Part shown: in pieces, positions 1-8,595 of the stretch
How the letters are laid out: every line of letters starts with the position of its first letter
How positions within the stretch are numbered: position 1 is the first letter of the stretch
Origin: SURF-21 sp964510515
Lineage (GTDB): Bacteria; Actinomycetota; Geothermincolia; Geothermincolales; RBG-13-55-18
Direction: 5' to 3'
DNA length: 64,000 bases
NCBI GenBank assembly: GCA_964510515.1
Contig: CAZEAU010000009.1
Coordinates: 1-64,000 of the forward strand
The notes under the pieces: model-generated
What the model saw: the letters and a program-made list of their open reading frames with translations, nothing else
Told to the model about the DNA's origin: nothing
The model's database searches: none
Position numbers and translations under genes: made by a program

Positions 1-38
1 GTGAACCCTTACCTTGGCGGGTGGGGATTTACAGAACC

Positions 39-660
39 TTATGGGCTTAACCTCACCAGGCGCTTGCCGATATTGGCATAGTAGGGCCGCAGGATTATTA
101 TCTGATAGGTCGCCTCCAGGACGGAGAGCCAGGCCCTTATGGTATTAACGGCCACCCCCAGGGTGCGGGCGATGCCGGTTAAGTTTATCAGCTGGGCGCT
201 TCTCGCGGCCAGGGTGCGAAGAAATGCCTGGAAGAGCGTGAGATCCCCCACCTGCCTGAGTGTCCTTACGTCGCGCTCCAGGAAAGTCTGCATATAGCTC
301 GCATGCCAGAGCGAGATATCCCTGCCGGGTTCGGATACCGGCTCCGGGTACCAACCCCGGAGAAGAACTTCCCACAGGTCTAACCCCGTGGGTAGCTTCT
401 TGCGGGGAGCGTGGTAGCCGGGTTCCCAGGGAAATGGCGACGCAGGCTGCCCGAGTGTTTCCCTCTGCGTGAGGGGCATAAGCTTAAGCACGGCGGCTCT
501 TCCGGCCAAGGTCTCGGTTGTTCTCTCGGCGAGGAGGATGTTCTGAGACCCGGAGAGCAGGAAAGCGCCGCGACGCCCGCGGTCCCCATCCACTGTCTCC
601 TTGATGTACGGAAGGAGTGCAATGACAAGTGGGGCTTGCCGTAGAACCACAAGAAAGAAT
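39..660 (-). pseudogene. degenerate AAA ATPase of the DUF4143 family
   Basis: The readable part resembles the C-terminal two thirds of ATPases with an AAA_14 core followed by DUF4143. It has LLPYIKE, then LSGSQN (sensor-like strand), ETLAGR followed by L-PLTQRE, and then a DUF4143-like stretch with FLERDVRTL and a helix-turn-helix-like segment. The P-loop region that should precede it is absent. Upstream residues look like frame noise, and a neighbouring frame carries FLWFYGKP, which belongs just before this block, so a frameshift and a small deletion are likely near 640-660. The protein also stops right after GKRLV, where family members continue for over 100 residues. It is probably a dead remnant. 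A shortened active protein is unlikely without Walker A. Confidence 0.6.
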
Positions 661-1045
661 TGCTCCTGAGATACAGACTGCAGCGGCACACAGGAACAGT
701 CCGAACCCGCGCATGCGGCGGAGAAGCGGGCGGTTGTACGAAGCTCCCCACCCGGGCGGCCAGCGGGGCGGCCGGGGCCGTTCGCATGCCATGCCCTCCC
801 GCTGTCTGGCGCCGCCAGACATGATAACATCTTTATTGAGGCATGGGGGCCGGGAATGCTGACCGTCGCGGCTCAAAGGGCTGTCAAGAAAAGCGTGGCA
901 AATCACCGACCCCTGCGTGGCCGCGCCCTGCGCGGCCGCGTCCGCGCCGGGACCAGCCGAGAAGGCGTGCAACCCCCCGGCTGCGGGGTCACGTATGGGG
1001 ACGGGAATCCATTGCGTTGGGCGCGAGGTAGAAAGGGGTGGCGGG
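661..1045. other. intergenic spacer
   Basis: Between the ATPase remnant and the first DUF35 gene I see no convincing gene. The sequence is GC-rich, with a short AT-richer patch near 820-840 that could hold a promoter, but no clear -35/-10 pair. Confidence 0.4.
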
Positions 1046-1507
1046 TTGAGATCCAGTGACGACTTGAAGAAGGTCAAGAGGCTGGGGATGCCGCTGGTGG
1101 CGGAATTCAACTGGTCGGTGGGGAATTGGATGGAGCGTTTCTTCGAGGGCTTGCGCGACAGGAAGATAGTCGCCTGCAAGTGCGGCGTTTGCGGGCGCGT
1201 CTATCTGCCGCCGCGTATGGTCTGCGAGCGCTGCTTTGTGCGGACGGAGGAGTGGGTGGAGCTGCCCGCCACGGGGCGGGTGGAGACCTACGCCGAGGCC
1301 CACGTGAAGGTGGCAGGCAACGGCGACCTGGAAGAATTGGACAAACCGGAGATCATCGCCATGGTCAGGCATGACGACGCTGATACCTGTATCTGCGCGC
1401 GGCTGGATGCCGAAAGCGCGGAGGTCGGCATGCGGGTGCAGGTGGTGTGGAACGAGGCGCCCGAAAGCGCCCTCGATGCCATCTCCTGTTATTCACCGCT
1501 TGCATGA
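1046..1507 (+). CDS. Zn-ribbon/OB-fold DUF35 protein (acyl-CoA-binding partner)
   Basis: A protein of about 153 residues with the DUF35 layout: an N-terminal helical part, a rubredoxin-like zinc ribbon (C46-x2-C49 and C60-x2-C63) and a C-terminal OB fold. DUF35 proteins work as partners of thiolase-superfamily enzymes, where the OB domain helps bind the acyl-CoA; known examples are the archaeal HMG-CoA synthase complex and the steroid side-chain aldolase ChsH2/Ltp2. It is first in a four-gene run with two thiolase-like genes and a second DUF35. The start is uncertain. TTG at 1046 follows a strong AAAGGGG site, while ATG at 1088 also has a plausible site and would give 139 residues. Confidence 0.85.
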   Translation: MRSSDDLKKVKRLGMPLVAEFNWSVGNWMERFFEGLRDRKIVACKCGVCGRVYLPPRMVCERCFVRTEEWVELPATGRVETYAEAHVKVAGNGDLEELDKPEIIAMVRHDDADTCICARLDAESAEVGMRVQVVWNEAPESALDAISCYSPLA

Positions 1508-1523
1508 GAACGGGGGTGCTTAA

Positions 1524-2666
1524 ATGGATAAAGAAGTGGCCATCATCGGGTATGCACAGACGGATTACGAGGAGGACGCGGATGCGTCGCGGGAGATGCA
1601 GGTCATGCAGATCGCCCGCGCCGCCCTCGCCTCGGCGGGCATCGACCGCGAGGATTTGGACACCGTCGTCACCGCGAACAACGATTACCTGGACGGGCGC
1701 ACCATCTCCAACATGCGCCTGGTGGAGCCGAGCGGTTCCTCTCTGAAGGACGAGTCCAAGGTAGAGATGGACGGCGCCCATGCCGCCCTCTACGGCGTCA
1801 TGCGCATCCTCTCAGGCCTTCACGACACCTGCATGATAATCGGAGTGAGCCAGGCCTCGGTCTATGCCGTTTACCTGCCGGGGATGATGACGCTCGATCC
1901 CACCTGGGACAGGCAGCGGCTGCTGCTCAACGAGGTCTCGGCCGCGGCCCTGCAGGCCCGGGCCTATATGCATAAGTACGGCGTCACGGAGGAGCAGATC
2001 GCCGCCGTCGCGGCCAAGAACCTGGATAACGCGGCCCGGAACCCCCATGCCCTGCGCAAGATGGCGGGCGCGACCGTGGAGCAGGTTATGGGCTCCAGGA
2101 TGCTCTATTCGCCCATCCGCGAGCTCACCGCCTGGCCCGCGAGCGACGGAGCCTGCGCCATGGTCCTGGCCTCCGGCAAGGCGGCGGCAAAGGCGGAGAA
2201 CCCGGTCTGGGTCAAGGGCGTCGGCTTCTACCACGACTCCTACCTTACGGAGCGGCCGCTGGCGGACATGGAATCGCTCAAGCTGGCGGCGGAGAAGTGC
2301 TATGAGATGGCGGGCATCGGCGACCCGGCGGCCGAGATCGACCTGGCCGAGATACACGAGTGCTTCGCCCACGAGGAATTGATGGCCTGCGAGGCGCTCG
2401 GGCTCTGCGCTGCGGGCAAAGGGGGAGAGCTGGCGGAGAGCGGGGCCACGCGCATGGAGGGCAAGCTTCCGGTCAACGCCTCCGGAGGCGCCCTGGCCGC
2501 CAACGTGGCCTGCGCGGCGGGGCTCGCCCGCATCATCGAGGCCGCCATGCAGGTCGCCGGGGATGCCGGGGAGCATCAGGTGCCGGGGGTCAGGACGGCG
2601 CTCGCGCACGGACAGACCGGACTTTGCGCACAAGAGAACATCGTCTTCGTTCTGGGGGGTGAGTGA
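1524..2666 (+). CDS. thiolase-like protein without the catalytic Cys (lipid-transfer/aldolase type)
   Basis: A 380-residue thiolase-superfamily protein of the SCP2-thiolase/lipid-transfer branch, with an N-terminal DKEVAIIGYAQT strand and a C-terminal AHGQTGL segment. The position that normally holds the nucleophilic Cys (CASG) reads EMDG, with Glu81. The usual GHPxGxxG histidine motif reads ANVACAAG. A conserved-looking EIHECFAH segment lies near residue 278. It is therefore probably not a true thiolase. Thiolase-like proteins of this kind paired with DUF35 include retro-aldolases for branched or steroid acyl-CoA, which is my preferred but unproven reading. It starts 16 bp after the upstream DUF35 gene, and its stop lies one base from the start of the next thiolase gene. 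Confidence 0.85.
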   Translation: MDKEVAIIGYAQTDYEEDADASREMQVMQIARAALASAGIDREDLDTVVTANNDYLDGRTISNMRLVEPSGSSLKDESKVEMDGAHAALYGVMRILSGLHDTCMIIGVSQASVYAVYLPGMMTLDPTWDRQRLLLNEVSAAALQARAYMHKYGVTEEQIAAVAAKNLDNAARNPHALRKMAGATVEQVMGSRMLYSPIRELTAWPASDGACAMVLASGKAAAKAENPVWVKGVGFYHDSYLTERPLADMESLKLAAEKCYEMAGIGDPAAEIDLAEIHECFAHEELMACEALGLCAAGKGGELAESGATRMEGKLPVNASGGALAANVACAAGLARIIEAAMQVAGDAGEHQVPGVRTALAHGQTGLCAQENIVFVLGGE

Positions 2667-2667
2667 C

Positions 2668-3891
2668 ATGCGAGACGTGGCGGTAGTCGGAGTGGGCTTT
2701 TCCAAGCATGTGTCCAAGCGTCGCGATGTCAATATGGCGGAACTGGTGTGGGAGGCGGTGAGGGCCGCCTACGACGATGCGGGGCTCGCCCCCAGGGATG
2801 TGGACGCGATAGTCACCGGCAATATGCCCGCATTCGAGGGCATAAACCTCCCCGAGCTGTGGGGCGCCGGGCAGTGGGGGGCTTACCGCAAGCCGGTCCT
2901 GCGCATCACCACCGGAGGCACCACCGGGGGCTCCGTGGGACACGGCGCCTTCTACGCCGTGGCCTCCGGGCTCTTCGAGACCGTTATCGCCATCGCCTTC
3001 GAGAAGCAGTCCGACGGCGATACGACCCTGGGGCTCAACTCGGTCATCCTCGCGGATATCGCGCCCCTCTTCGCCTACGGGGTCGACCCCGCGCTCATGC
3101 TGGCCTTCGGGGGCGGCGCGGTGGGCATCGCCGTCTATCAGGCGTCGAGCTATATGAAGAGCTCGGGCTGCACCACCCACCATCTCGATAAGGTCTCGGC
3201 ATTGTGCCGCAGCAACGCCGCCAGGAACCCCTACGCGCACCTGAAGCAGCCGGGCCTCACCCCCGAGGAGGTAGAGAAGACGCCCCTCCTGCAGTACCCG
3301 CTGCGTTTCGGGCATGCCTGCCCGGCCACGGACGGGGCCTGCGCCATGATCCTGACCAGCGGGGAGAAGGCCGGGAAGCTGACCGACAGGCCCGCCTATA
3401 TACGCTCCGTGGCCTCCTGCTCGGAGGAGGGCGCATTGCTGGGGATAGCGGGGGCGGGCACGCTCAACGATGACCCCTGCCGGCAGGAGGGGTGCAAGTT
3501 GGCGGCGGCCAGGGCCTACGCCGCGGCGGGGATCAAGGAGCCCGCGAAGGAGATCGACCTCGCCGAGCCGTATGCGCCGTTCGCGCATCAGATGCTGATG
3601 TTCTACGAGCGCCTGCTCCTGTGCGATGAGGGGGAGGCGCCGGCCATACTCGACTCCGGCTCGATGGGCCTCGGCGGCGAGCTCCCCGTCTGCCCCTCCG
3701 GGGGCGTCATCTCCACCAATGCCATCGGCGCCTCGGCGCTGGAGCGCATCGCCGAGGCCGCCCTGCAGATCATGGGCAAGGCGGGCGAGCGTCAGGTGGA
3801 TAAGGATGTGCATACCGCGGTGGCGCATGGATGGGGCGGATTGGTCAACCTCAACGTGGTCACCGTTCTCGCGGACACCCCAAGGAGGTAG
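2668..3891 (+). CDS. second thiolase-like protein without the catalytic Cys
   Basis: A 407-residue thiolase-superfamily protein, paralogous to the preceding gene. ATG at 2668 is chosen because it follows the upstream stop by one base and begins MRDVAVVGVG, the usual first strand. The nucleophile region reads TTGGTTGGSVGHG, so Gly or Thr stands where Cys is expected. The late histidine motif is replaced by STNAIGAS. An EPYAPFAH segment aligns with EIHECFAH of the paralogue and offers a Tyr. Two such chains plus two DUF35 chains in one operon suggest a heteromeric complex acting on an acyl-CoA, for example a retro-aldolase rather than a thiolase. The substrate is unknown. Confidence 0.85.
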   Translation: MRDVAVVGVGFSKHVSKRRDVNMAELVWEAVRAAYDDAGLAPRDVDAIVTGNMPAFEGINLPELWGAGQWGAYRKPVLRITTGGTTGGSVGHGAFYAVASGLFETVIAIAFEKQSDGDTTLGLNSVILADIAPLFAYGVDPALMLAFGGGAVGIAVYQASSYMKSSGCTTHHLDKVSALCRSNAARNPYAHLKQPGLTPEEVEKTPLLQYPLRFGHACPATDGACAMILTSGEKAGKLTDRPAYIRSVASCSEEGALLGIAGAGTLNDDPCRQEGCKLAAARAYAAAGIKEPAKEIDLAEPYAPFAHQMLMFYERLLLCDEGEAPAILDSGSMGLGGELPVCPSGGVISTNAIGASALERIAEAALQIMGKAGERQVDKDVHTAVAHGWGGLVNLNVVTVLADTPRR

Positions 3892-3895
3892 GACG

Positions 3896-4357
3896 ATGGA
3901 ATACAGGGACGAGACGACCTCCATCCACGGCTCCTGGCCGATAGAGCAGTGGCGCTGGAAGCACGAGACGGCCGCGATAATGCCCACCTTCCTCGCGGCG
4001 CTCAAGGAGAGGAAGGTGCTGGGCCTGAAATGCCCCGCCTGCGGACTGGTCTACTCCCCGCCCAAGGCCTTTTGCCGCTGCCTCGCGGTTCCGGACGAAT
4101 GGGTCGAGGTCGCGGACACCGGCGTCATAACCACCTTCACCTTCACCGGCTCCTGGTCTTTCGGCGGCATGGCCGGGGGCAGCGGGGAGCCCATGGTCCT
4201 CACCGGCATCAAGCTGGACGGCGCGGACACGCAGACCCTGTCGGTGCTCGTGGGGGCGAAGCCGGAGCAGGTCGCGGTGGGCATGCGGGTGCGCATGAAA
4301 TGGCCGGAGGTCCCGACGGGCACGATCAACGACGCCATGCAGTGCGAGCTCATCTAG
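3896..4357 (+). CDS. second Zn-ribbon/OB-fold DUF35 protein
   Basis: A 153-residue DUF35 protein closing the operon. ATG at 3896 follows the thiolase stop by four bases, and that gene's last codons (AAGGAGGTAG) supply the ribosome site, so translation is probably coupled. The zinc ribbon has C46-x2-C49 and C60-x-C62, a slightly irregular second knuckle. The C-terminal OB fold ends in the VGMRVRMKWPE pattern shared with the first DUF35 protein. Having one DUF35 per thiolase-like chain suggests two distinct pairs or one hetero-tetramer. The next gene downstream is convergent, 31 bp away. Confidence 0.85.
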   Translation: MEYRDETTSIHGSWPIEQWRWKHETAAIMPTFLAALKERKVLGLKCPACGLVYSPPKAFCRCLAVPDEWVEVADTGVITTFTFTGSWSFGGMAGGSGEPMVLTGIKLDGADTQTLSVLVGAKPEQVAVGMRVRMKWPEVPTGTINDAMQCELI

Positions 4358-4388
4358 CCGCGCCGAGCCGGAAGGGGGGCGCGGGAGC

Positions 4389-5066
4389 TCAGGCGCTTTC
4401 GCCGCGGGAGAGGAGCTCGCGCAGGTCCCGCACGCTCATCAGCTGCACGCCCTTGTTGGCCATGGCCAGAAGGCCGTCCTCGCTCACCTGGGTACAGGCG
4501 GCGGGGACCAGGCCCACGCGGTAGTCGCGGTCCGTGGCGCTGAGCTGCGTGGCGAGCACGCAGTTGGGGAAGGTGATGCCCACGATGACCACGCTGTCGA
4601 TGCCCCGGGAGTCCAGGAAGCCCTCGAGGGGGGTGGCGTGGAAGGCGCTGAAGCGCGGCTTGTAGAGCACCGACTCCCGGGGGGCAAGCTCCTGCGCCTC
4701 GCCCGCCAGCAGCCTCGCGGCGTCCAGCTGCGCCCCCGTGGGGTTGAGCGCCGCCGGCAGCTGCGAGCCCCAGGAGCCGGCGACGACGGCGCGCAGCTCC
4801 CCGCGTTCGAACTGCCAGCGGCGGCAGGGGTCCACATTGCTGCCGTCCTCGCGGTAAAGGCGCACCGCGTGCACGATGGGCAGCCCGGCTGAGCGGAACG
4901 CCTCCAGGACCTCCAGCAGGTGCGGCAGGACCTCGTCCATGCCGGGGACGGGCCTCGCGCCGGCGGGGTCCGCGTAGTCGTTCTGCACGTCGATGGTCAG
5001 CAGCGCGCAGCGGTCGGCGTGGAGCTCCGTGTAGGGGGTGGTCAGGTTCTCGTATTTTTCATCCAT
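4389..5066 (-). CDS. isochorismatase-family cysteine hydrolase
   Basis: A 225-residue protein of the isochorismatase/nicotinamidase superfamily. The Asp-Lys-Cys triad is visible: D26 in LLTIDVQNDY, K136 in LYKPRFSAF and C169 in GITFPNCV. These enzymes hydrolyse amide or vinyl-ether bonds of small molecules, and the substrate cannot be read here. ATG at 5066 is chosen because GAGGAG lies about 10 bases upstream; ATG at 5084 would add six residues. It is the last gene of a minus-strand group with a radical SAM enzyme, an M24 peptidase-like protein and an SCP2-like protein. Confidence 0.88.
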   Translation of the reverse strand: MDEKYENLTTPYTELHADRCALLTIDVQNDYADPAGARPVPGMDEVLPHLLEVLEAFRSAGLPIVHAVRLYREDGSNVDPCRRWQFERGELRAVVAGSWGSQLPAALNPTGAQLDAARLLAGEAQELAPRESVLYKPRFSAFHATPLEGFLDSRGIDSVVIVGITFPNCVLATQLSATDRDYRVGLVPAACTQVSEDGLLAMANKGVQLMSVRDLRELLSRGESA

Positions 5067-5205
5067 CCCAAGCGCCTCCTCCATGCGGGGCCCGATCCCC
5101 GCCCAGTCAGGAAAAATGTCCTCACAACAGACGCCCCTCCCCCTTTCTCTCAAGCCCCCCGGCGGCCGCCGGTGCGGCGGTCCGCGCCGCTGGGCACGGC
5201 TTCAG

Positions 5206-6504
5206 TCAGAGCTTCCAGCCCTGGTGCGCGTCGCACACCTCCCGCATGTAATCGTACAGCCACGGCTCCGTCTCGGGCGAGAGGTAGAAGGCGGGGCGGA
5301 GGAGGTCCTGCCCCCGCTCCACCACCCCCTCGCGCAGGGCTATGGCGTGCATCTCGCAGCCGGGATATATCCTTATGCCCACCGTCACCGAGACCATGTC
5401 CGGTTCCAGCTCGAGCATGAGCTCCACGCTCTCCTCCACCGTGCGCCGGCTCTCGCCCGGCCCGCCCAAGAGCAGGAAGCAGTTGATGCGCAAACCCAGG
5501 CTCCTGGCGCCCCTCACCGCCTCGATGACCTGCTTTTTGGAGAAACCCTTCTTCAGGGAGGCGAGGATGTCGTCCGCGCCGCTCTCGTTGCCGATGCTCA
5601 GCCCGATGCAGCCCGCCTCCCGCATGGCCTCCATGGTGCGCATGTCGCTGTAGAGGGGGTTGAGGTTGGCCAGCCAGTGCAGGGAGAGCCCCCGCGAGGC
5701 GATCTCCCGGCACAGCTCCCGCGTGTACTTCAGGGGATAGCTGAAGAGCGAGTCCACGAAGGCGGCGGTGCCGATGGCGAAGTCCCGCTCCAGCGAGGCC
5801 AGCTCGTCCGCCACCGCGGCCGCGCTGCGCAGGCGTATCTTCCTTCCCTCCACGGTGGGGGAGCTGCAGTATATGCAGCGCATGTGGCAGCCGCGCCGCG
5901 ACTGCAGGTTGGCCACGAAGGAGGGGTCGGCGCCGGGCTTCCAGTCGTAGCGGGTGACGTCGAAGAGCCTGCGCTCCGGCGGGGGAAAGCTGCCCGGCCA
6001 GGCGTAGGGGGCGGGGGGGTTGACCCGCACTCCGTCCTCCCGGCGCAGCGCCAGGGAGGGCATGTCGCGTATCTCGGCGCCCGCCTCCAGGCGCTCCAGC
6101 AGCTCCAGGAAAGGCCCCTCGCCTTCCCCCACGATGCCCATCTCCGCGTCCAGGTATTCCAGGCATGCGGCGGGGTATATGGAGAAGCCCGCTCCGCCCA
6201 GGACCACGGGCGCATCCGTCTCCGCCCGCAGCGCCTCGCAGAGCTCCTTCACCGCGGGAGGATAGAACTCGACCGCCCGCATGTCCTGATTGTCGATATT
6301 GCGCAGCGAGAGACCGATGCAGTCGGGCTCGAAGTCGTGGATGCGCGCGGCGGTCTCGGCGAGCGGGTGGGGCGAGAACATGAGGTCCAGGCAGGATATC
6401 TCGTGTCCGGCCTGGGCTGCGGCCGAGGCCACGCAGGCGATGCCCAGCGGGAAGGGGATGAGGTTCTCCCGGCAGCGGTTCTCGTTTATGAAGAGTACCC
6501 TCAA
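5206..6504 (-). CDS. B12-binding-domain radical SAM enzyme
   Basis: A 432-residue protein with an N-terminal cobalamin-binding-type Rossmann domain (residues about 1-140; MRVLFINENR opening, GGAGFS strand) and a radical SAM barrel from about 195. The cluster motif is C206-x3-C210-x2-C213 (CHMRCIYC). A downstream LGGPGES segment fits the SAM-binding region. No DxHxxG motif is seen, so cobalamin would bind base-off without a lower-ligand His, if it binds. Relatives include methylases and cyclases of lipids and cofactors such as HpnJ and BchE. With only family evidence, substrate and product are unknown. The gap to the upstream M24 gene is about 100 bp. Confidence 0.9.
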   Translation of the reverse strand: MRVLFINENRCRENLIPFPLGIACVASAAAQAGHEISCLDLMFSPHPLAETAARIHDFEPDCIGLSLRNIDNQDMRAVEFYPPAVKELCEALRAETDAPVVLGGAGFSIYPAACLEYLDAEMGIVGEGEGPFLELLERLEAGAEIRDMPSLALRREDGVRVNPPAPYAWPGSFPPPERRLFDVTRYDWKPGADPSFVANLQSRRGCHMRCIYCSSPTVEGRKIRLRSAAAVADELASLERDFAIGTAAFVDSLFSYPLKYTRELCREIASRGLSLHWLANLNPLYSDMRTMEAMREAGCIGLSIGNESGADDILASLKKGFSKKQVIEAVRGARSLGLRINCFLLLGGPGESRRTVEESVELMLELEPDMVSVTVGIRIYPGCEMHAIALREGVVERGQDLLRPAFYLSPETEPWLYDYMREVCDAHQGWKL

Positions 6505-6607
6505 GGCTATCCCCCTCCGCTCCAGGCCCCCGGGCTCCCCCGGGGGGCGGGGGCGGGCCCTCGCGCCCCGCTCCCGCGCCTCCCCCGCAGGCCGGGTGCC
6601 CCCGCGC

Positions 6608-7837
6608 CTATACGATCTCGTCTATGGTCAGGGGGGTCTTCGAGGTCAGCTCGCAGCCGTCCTTCTTGATCACGATGGGATTCTCGTAGCGGAAGCCCAC
6701 GTCGTCCTCGGGGGCGGCGTACTGCATGGCCAGGATGACCATCTCGTTCTCCTGATAGGAGTGGTCGGGGTCGGTCCAGTAGGGGATGGGGACATCCCTG
6801 CTCGCCCCCACCCGCCACTCGTCGCCGAAGAGCCCGATGCCGTGCTCCACCCCGGGGATGATGAAGTCCGAGCAGCCGCGGTCCTCGGCGAAGCGGCCGC
6901 AATCGGTGATGAGGTCGCCCGGCATGGCGCCGGCCTTGTAGTTGTCGGCCACGAACTGCACGCAGGCTACAAAGTTGTCGGCGTGCCAGCGCGTCTTCTT
7001 GGAGGCCGGGGCGATGATGTAGTTGCGCGAGTGGTCGCCCAGGGCCAGCTTGAACATGGCGTGGAGGTCGAACATGAGCGCGTCCCCCGCCTCGAACTCC
7101 TTGGTGGTGGGCGGGGTGCAGGCCCCGAGCCCGGTGCGCCAGCCGCTGGATATCTCGTTGAGACCGGCGAAGTTCCACTCCGAGACGCTGCCCTCCCTGC
7201 GCATGGCCAGGGCCGCAATGCCGGCCAGCTCGGTCTCCGTCATCCCCTTCCAGCCGCCGTTCTCGATGGCCTCGCGCGCCGCCTTGTGCCCGACGTCCAC
7301 GATGCGCCCGGCCTCGCGGAAGCGGTTGATGGTCCCCTCGTCCTTGATCAGGGAGGCCTGGTCCACGATCTCGTGGGCGTTCACGAACTCGAAGTCGGGC
7401 AGGGCGTCGCGGAAACGCTCGTACTCGTAGTGGGTCATCCAACCCTCGGCGGTGTAGGTGGCCATGCCGGTCTCGTAGCCGATGCGCCCCCGGGGCAGCC
7501 CCAGCTCCTCCTCGATGAAGTACTGGATGACCTCGATCTGGTCCGCCCCGCTGGCGCCGAAATAGCCGCGCACGTGGTCCTCGTCCAGCCAGGTCTCGCT
7601 GAGCAGGCGCGCGGAGTCGATGACAAAGGTGAAGACGGTGGGCAGCCCCTCGGCGGGGATGACCATGAAGCTGCGCCAGGGCACGAAGGCGTCGAGGACG
7701 AAACTCATGGTGCGTATGCGCGAGGCGAGATAGATGTCGATGTCGCGCGCGTGCATGCCGGCCTGTATGTCCACCAGGCGCGTGTCCAGGTCTACGGCAT
7801 AGGGGTCGTTGGGGTCGTATGCGGGCATGTTCATCAT
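6608..7837 (-). CDS. M24-family Xaa-Pro aminopeptidase-like protein
   Basis: A 409-residue protein with a creatinase-like N-terminal domain (about 1-165) and a pita-bread M24 domain. Metal ligand candidates are D257 (FDLHAMF), D268 (LGDHSRNY), H332 (GVEHGIGLFGDE) and a late Glu at about 385 (RYENPIV). The fourth usual ligand, the Glu of the GMVxxxEP motif, falls in EMVILAMQY and appears to be Met. It may thus be a creatinase or dipeptidase relative with altered metal binding, or a non-peptidase. It lies 58 bp after the SCP2-like gene in the same direction. The start carries two nearby Met codons (MMNM), and the first is used here. Confidence 0.85.
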   Translation of the reverse strand: MMNMPAYDPNDPYAVDLDTRLVDIQAGMHARDIDIYLASRIRTMSFVLDAFVPWRSFMVIPAEGLPTVFTFVIDSARLLSETWLDEDHVRGYFGASGADQIEVIQYFIEEELGLPRGRIGYETGMATYTAEGWMTHYEYERFRDALPDFEFVNAHEIVDQASLIKDEGTINRFREAGRIVDVGHKAAREAIENGGWKGMTETELAGIAALAMRREGSVSEWNFAGLNEISSGWRTGLGACTPPTTKEFEAGDALMFDLHAMFKLALGDHSRNYIIAPASKKTRWHADNFVACVQFVADNYKAGAMPGDLITDCGRFAEDRGCSDFIIPGVEHGIGLFGDEWRVGASRDVPIPYWTDPDHSYQENEMVILAMQYAAPEDDVGFRYENPIVIKKDGCELTSKTPLTIDEIV

Positions 7838-7895
7838 CTCCTGTGCTCATCCCCGCTGCCCGCGGCAGCGGGGTTCCGCCGTTCCAGCGATGACA

Positions 7896-8294
7896 TCAGT
7901 AATCGGTGGGGATGGTGGAGAGAACCTTGTTCAGTTTATCCACCAGGGGGGCCAGGCGCAGCGCCTTGGCCATGTGGCCGCGCAGGGTCAGCTTGCGCGA
8001 GGTCAGGGCCCGCACCGCCCCCAGTTCCGCCCTGCTTATCTTGGCGAAGGTGTCGTAGTCGGCGATGATCCTGAACTCCGACTTGGGGCCCTCTCCCTCA
8101 CCGGTCTCGAAGGCGGTCAGCTTGCCGTCCTCGAAGGCCACGTAGAAATAGTGTACCTTTCCGTCCGGGGCGTTCTTGTAGATGTTGGTCATGGAACTGG
8201 TCACGCGGTGCAGCACCTCGGGTGTGAGCTCGGCTTCCACGCGCTTGCGTCCCTCCTCGGACCACTCCGGGCTGAGATAGACGAGATTCGCCAT
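7896..8294 (-). CDS. SCP2-like small protein
   Basis: A 132-residue soluble protein beginning MANLVYLSPEW. ATG at 8294 is favoured by GGAAAGGAGA seven bases upstream. The core (HYFYVAFEDGKLTAFETGEG, then a TFAKISRAELGAVRALTSRKLTLRGHMAKAL segment) has the layout of sterol-carrier/SCP2 domains, in which a hydrophobic pocket binds lipids or acyl-CoA. The closing Leu/Ala-rich helix is also typical. It is the first gene of the minus-strand group running to 4389. Its presence beside thiolase-like/DUF35 genes fits lipid or acyl-CoA metabolism. The family call rests on pattern only. Confidence 0.7.
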   Translation of the reverse strand: MANLVYLSPEWSEEGRKRVEAELTPEVLHRVTSSMTNIYKNAPDGKVHYFYVAFEDGKLTAFETGEGEGPKSEFRIIADYDTFAKISRAELGAVRALTSRKLTLRGHMAKALRLAPLVDKLNKVLSTIPTDY

Positions 8295-8351
8295 CGCCGT
8301 CTCCTTTCCTGTGACCGGTGATCGATTAAAGATATGGTAACACATGCACGG

Positions 8352-8394
8352 CACCCGGGCGGCGCAGGCGGCATGTGCCTTGTCGGCCCGGGTG
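8352..8394. repeat. 9-bp inverted repeat, possible hairpin
   Basis: CACCCGGGC at 8352-8360 is repeated inverted as GCCCGGGTG at 8386-8394, with a GC-rich loop that can pair further. It lies between the divergent SCP2-like and DUF2284 genes and could be an operator or RNA hairpin. There is no direct evidence for either. Confidence 0.35.
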
Positions 8395-8434
8395 ATGTAT
8401 CATATGCGCGTATTCTTTCGAAGAAGGTCGAAGA

Positions 8435-8561
8435 TGGGGTCAGGTCTTGTTTTTTGCCTGCTCCGCCAGATAGAGGGGTTATGTTGCATATGCCCGCTTA
8501 TGAGCAGCAAAGATGAGAGCCTTGCCATGTTATGGGATGCAAAAAACAAGACCTGACCCCA
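8435..8561. mobile_element. 127-bp MITE/REP-like element with perfect 23-bp inverted ends
   Basis: Positions 8435-8457 (TGGGGTCAGGTCTTG followed by GTTTTTTGC) are repeated exactly, inverted, at 8539-8561. The 81-bp interior has no gene. No target-site duplication is obvious in the flanking bases. GGGGTCAGGTCTTG-type ends remind me of non-autonomous sequences associated with Y1/REP-type (RAYT) transposases, but no transposase is present in the window. The element sits about 35 bp upstream of the DUF2284 gene, and its transcript would form a very stable hairpin that could affect that gene. Confidence 0.7.
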
Positions 8562-8595
8562 CGAGCGTTCGTTCTCGCTATCGGGAAGGAAGGAC

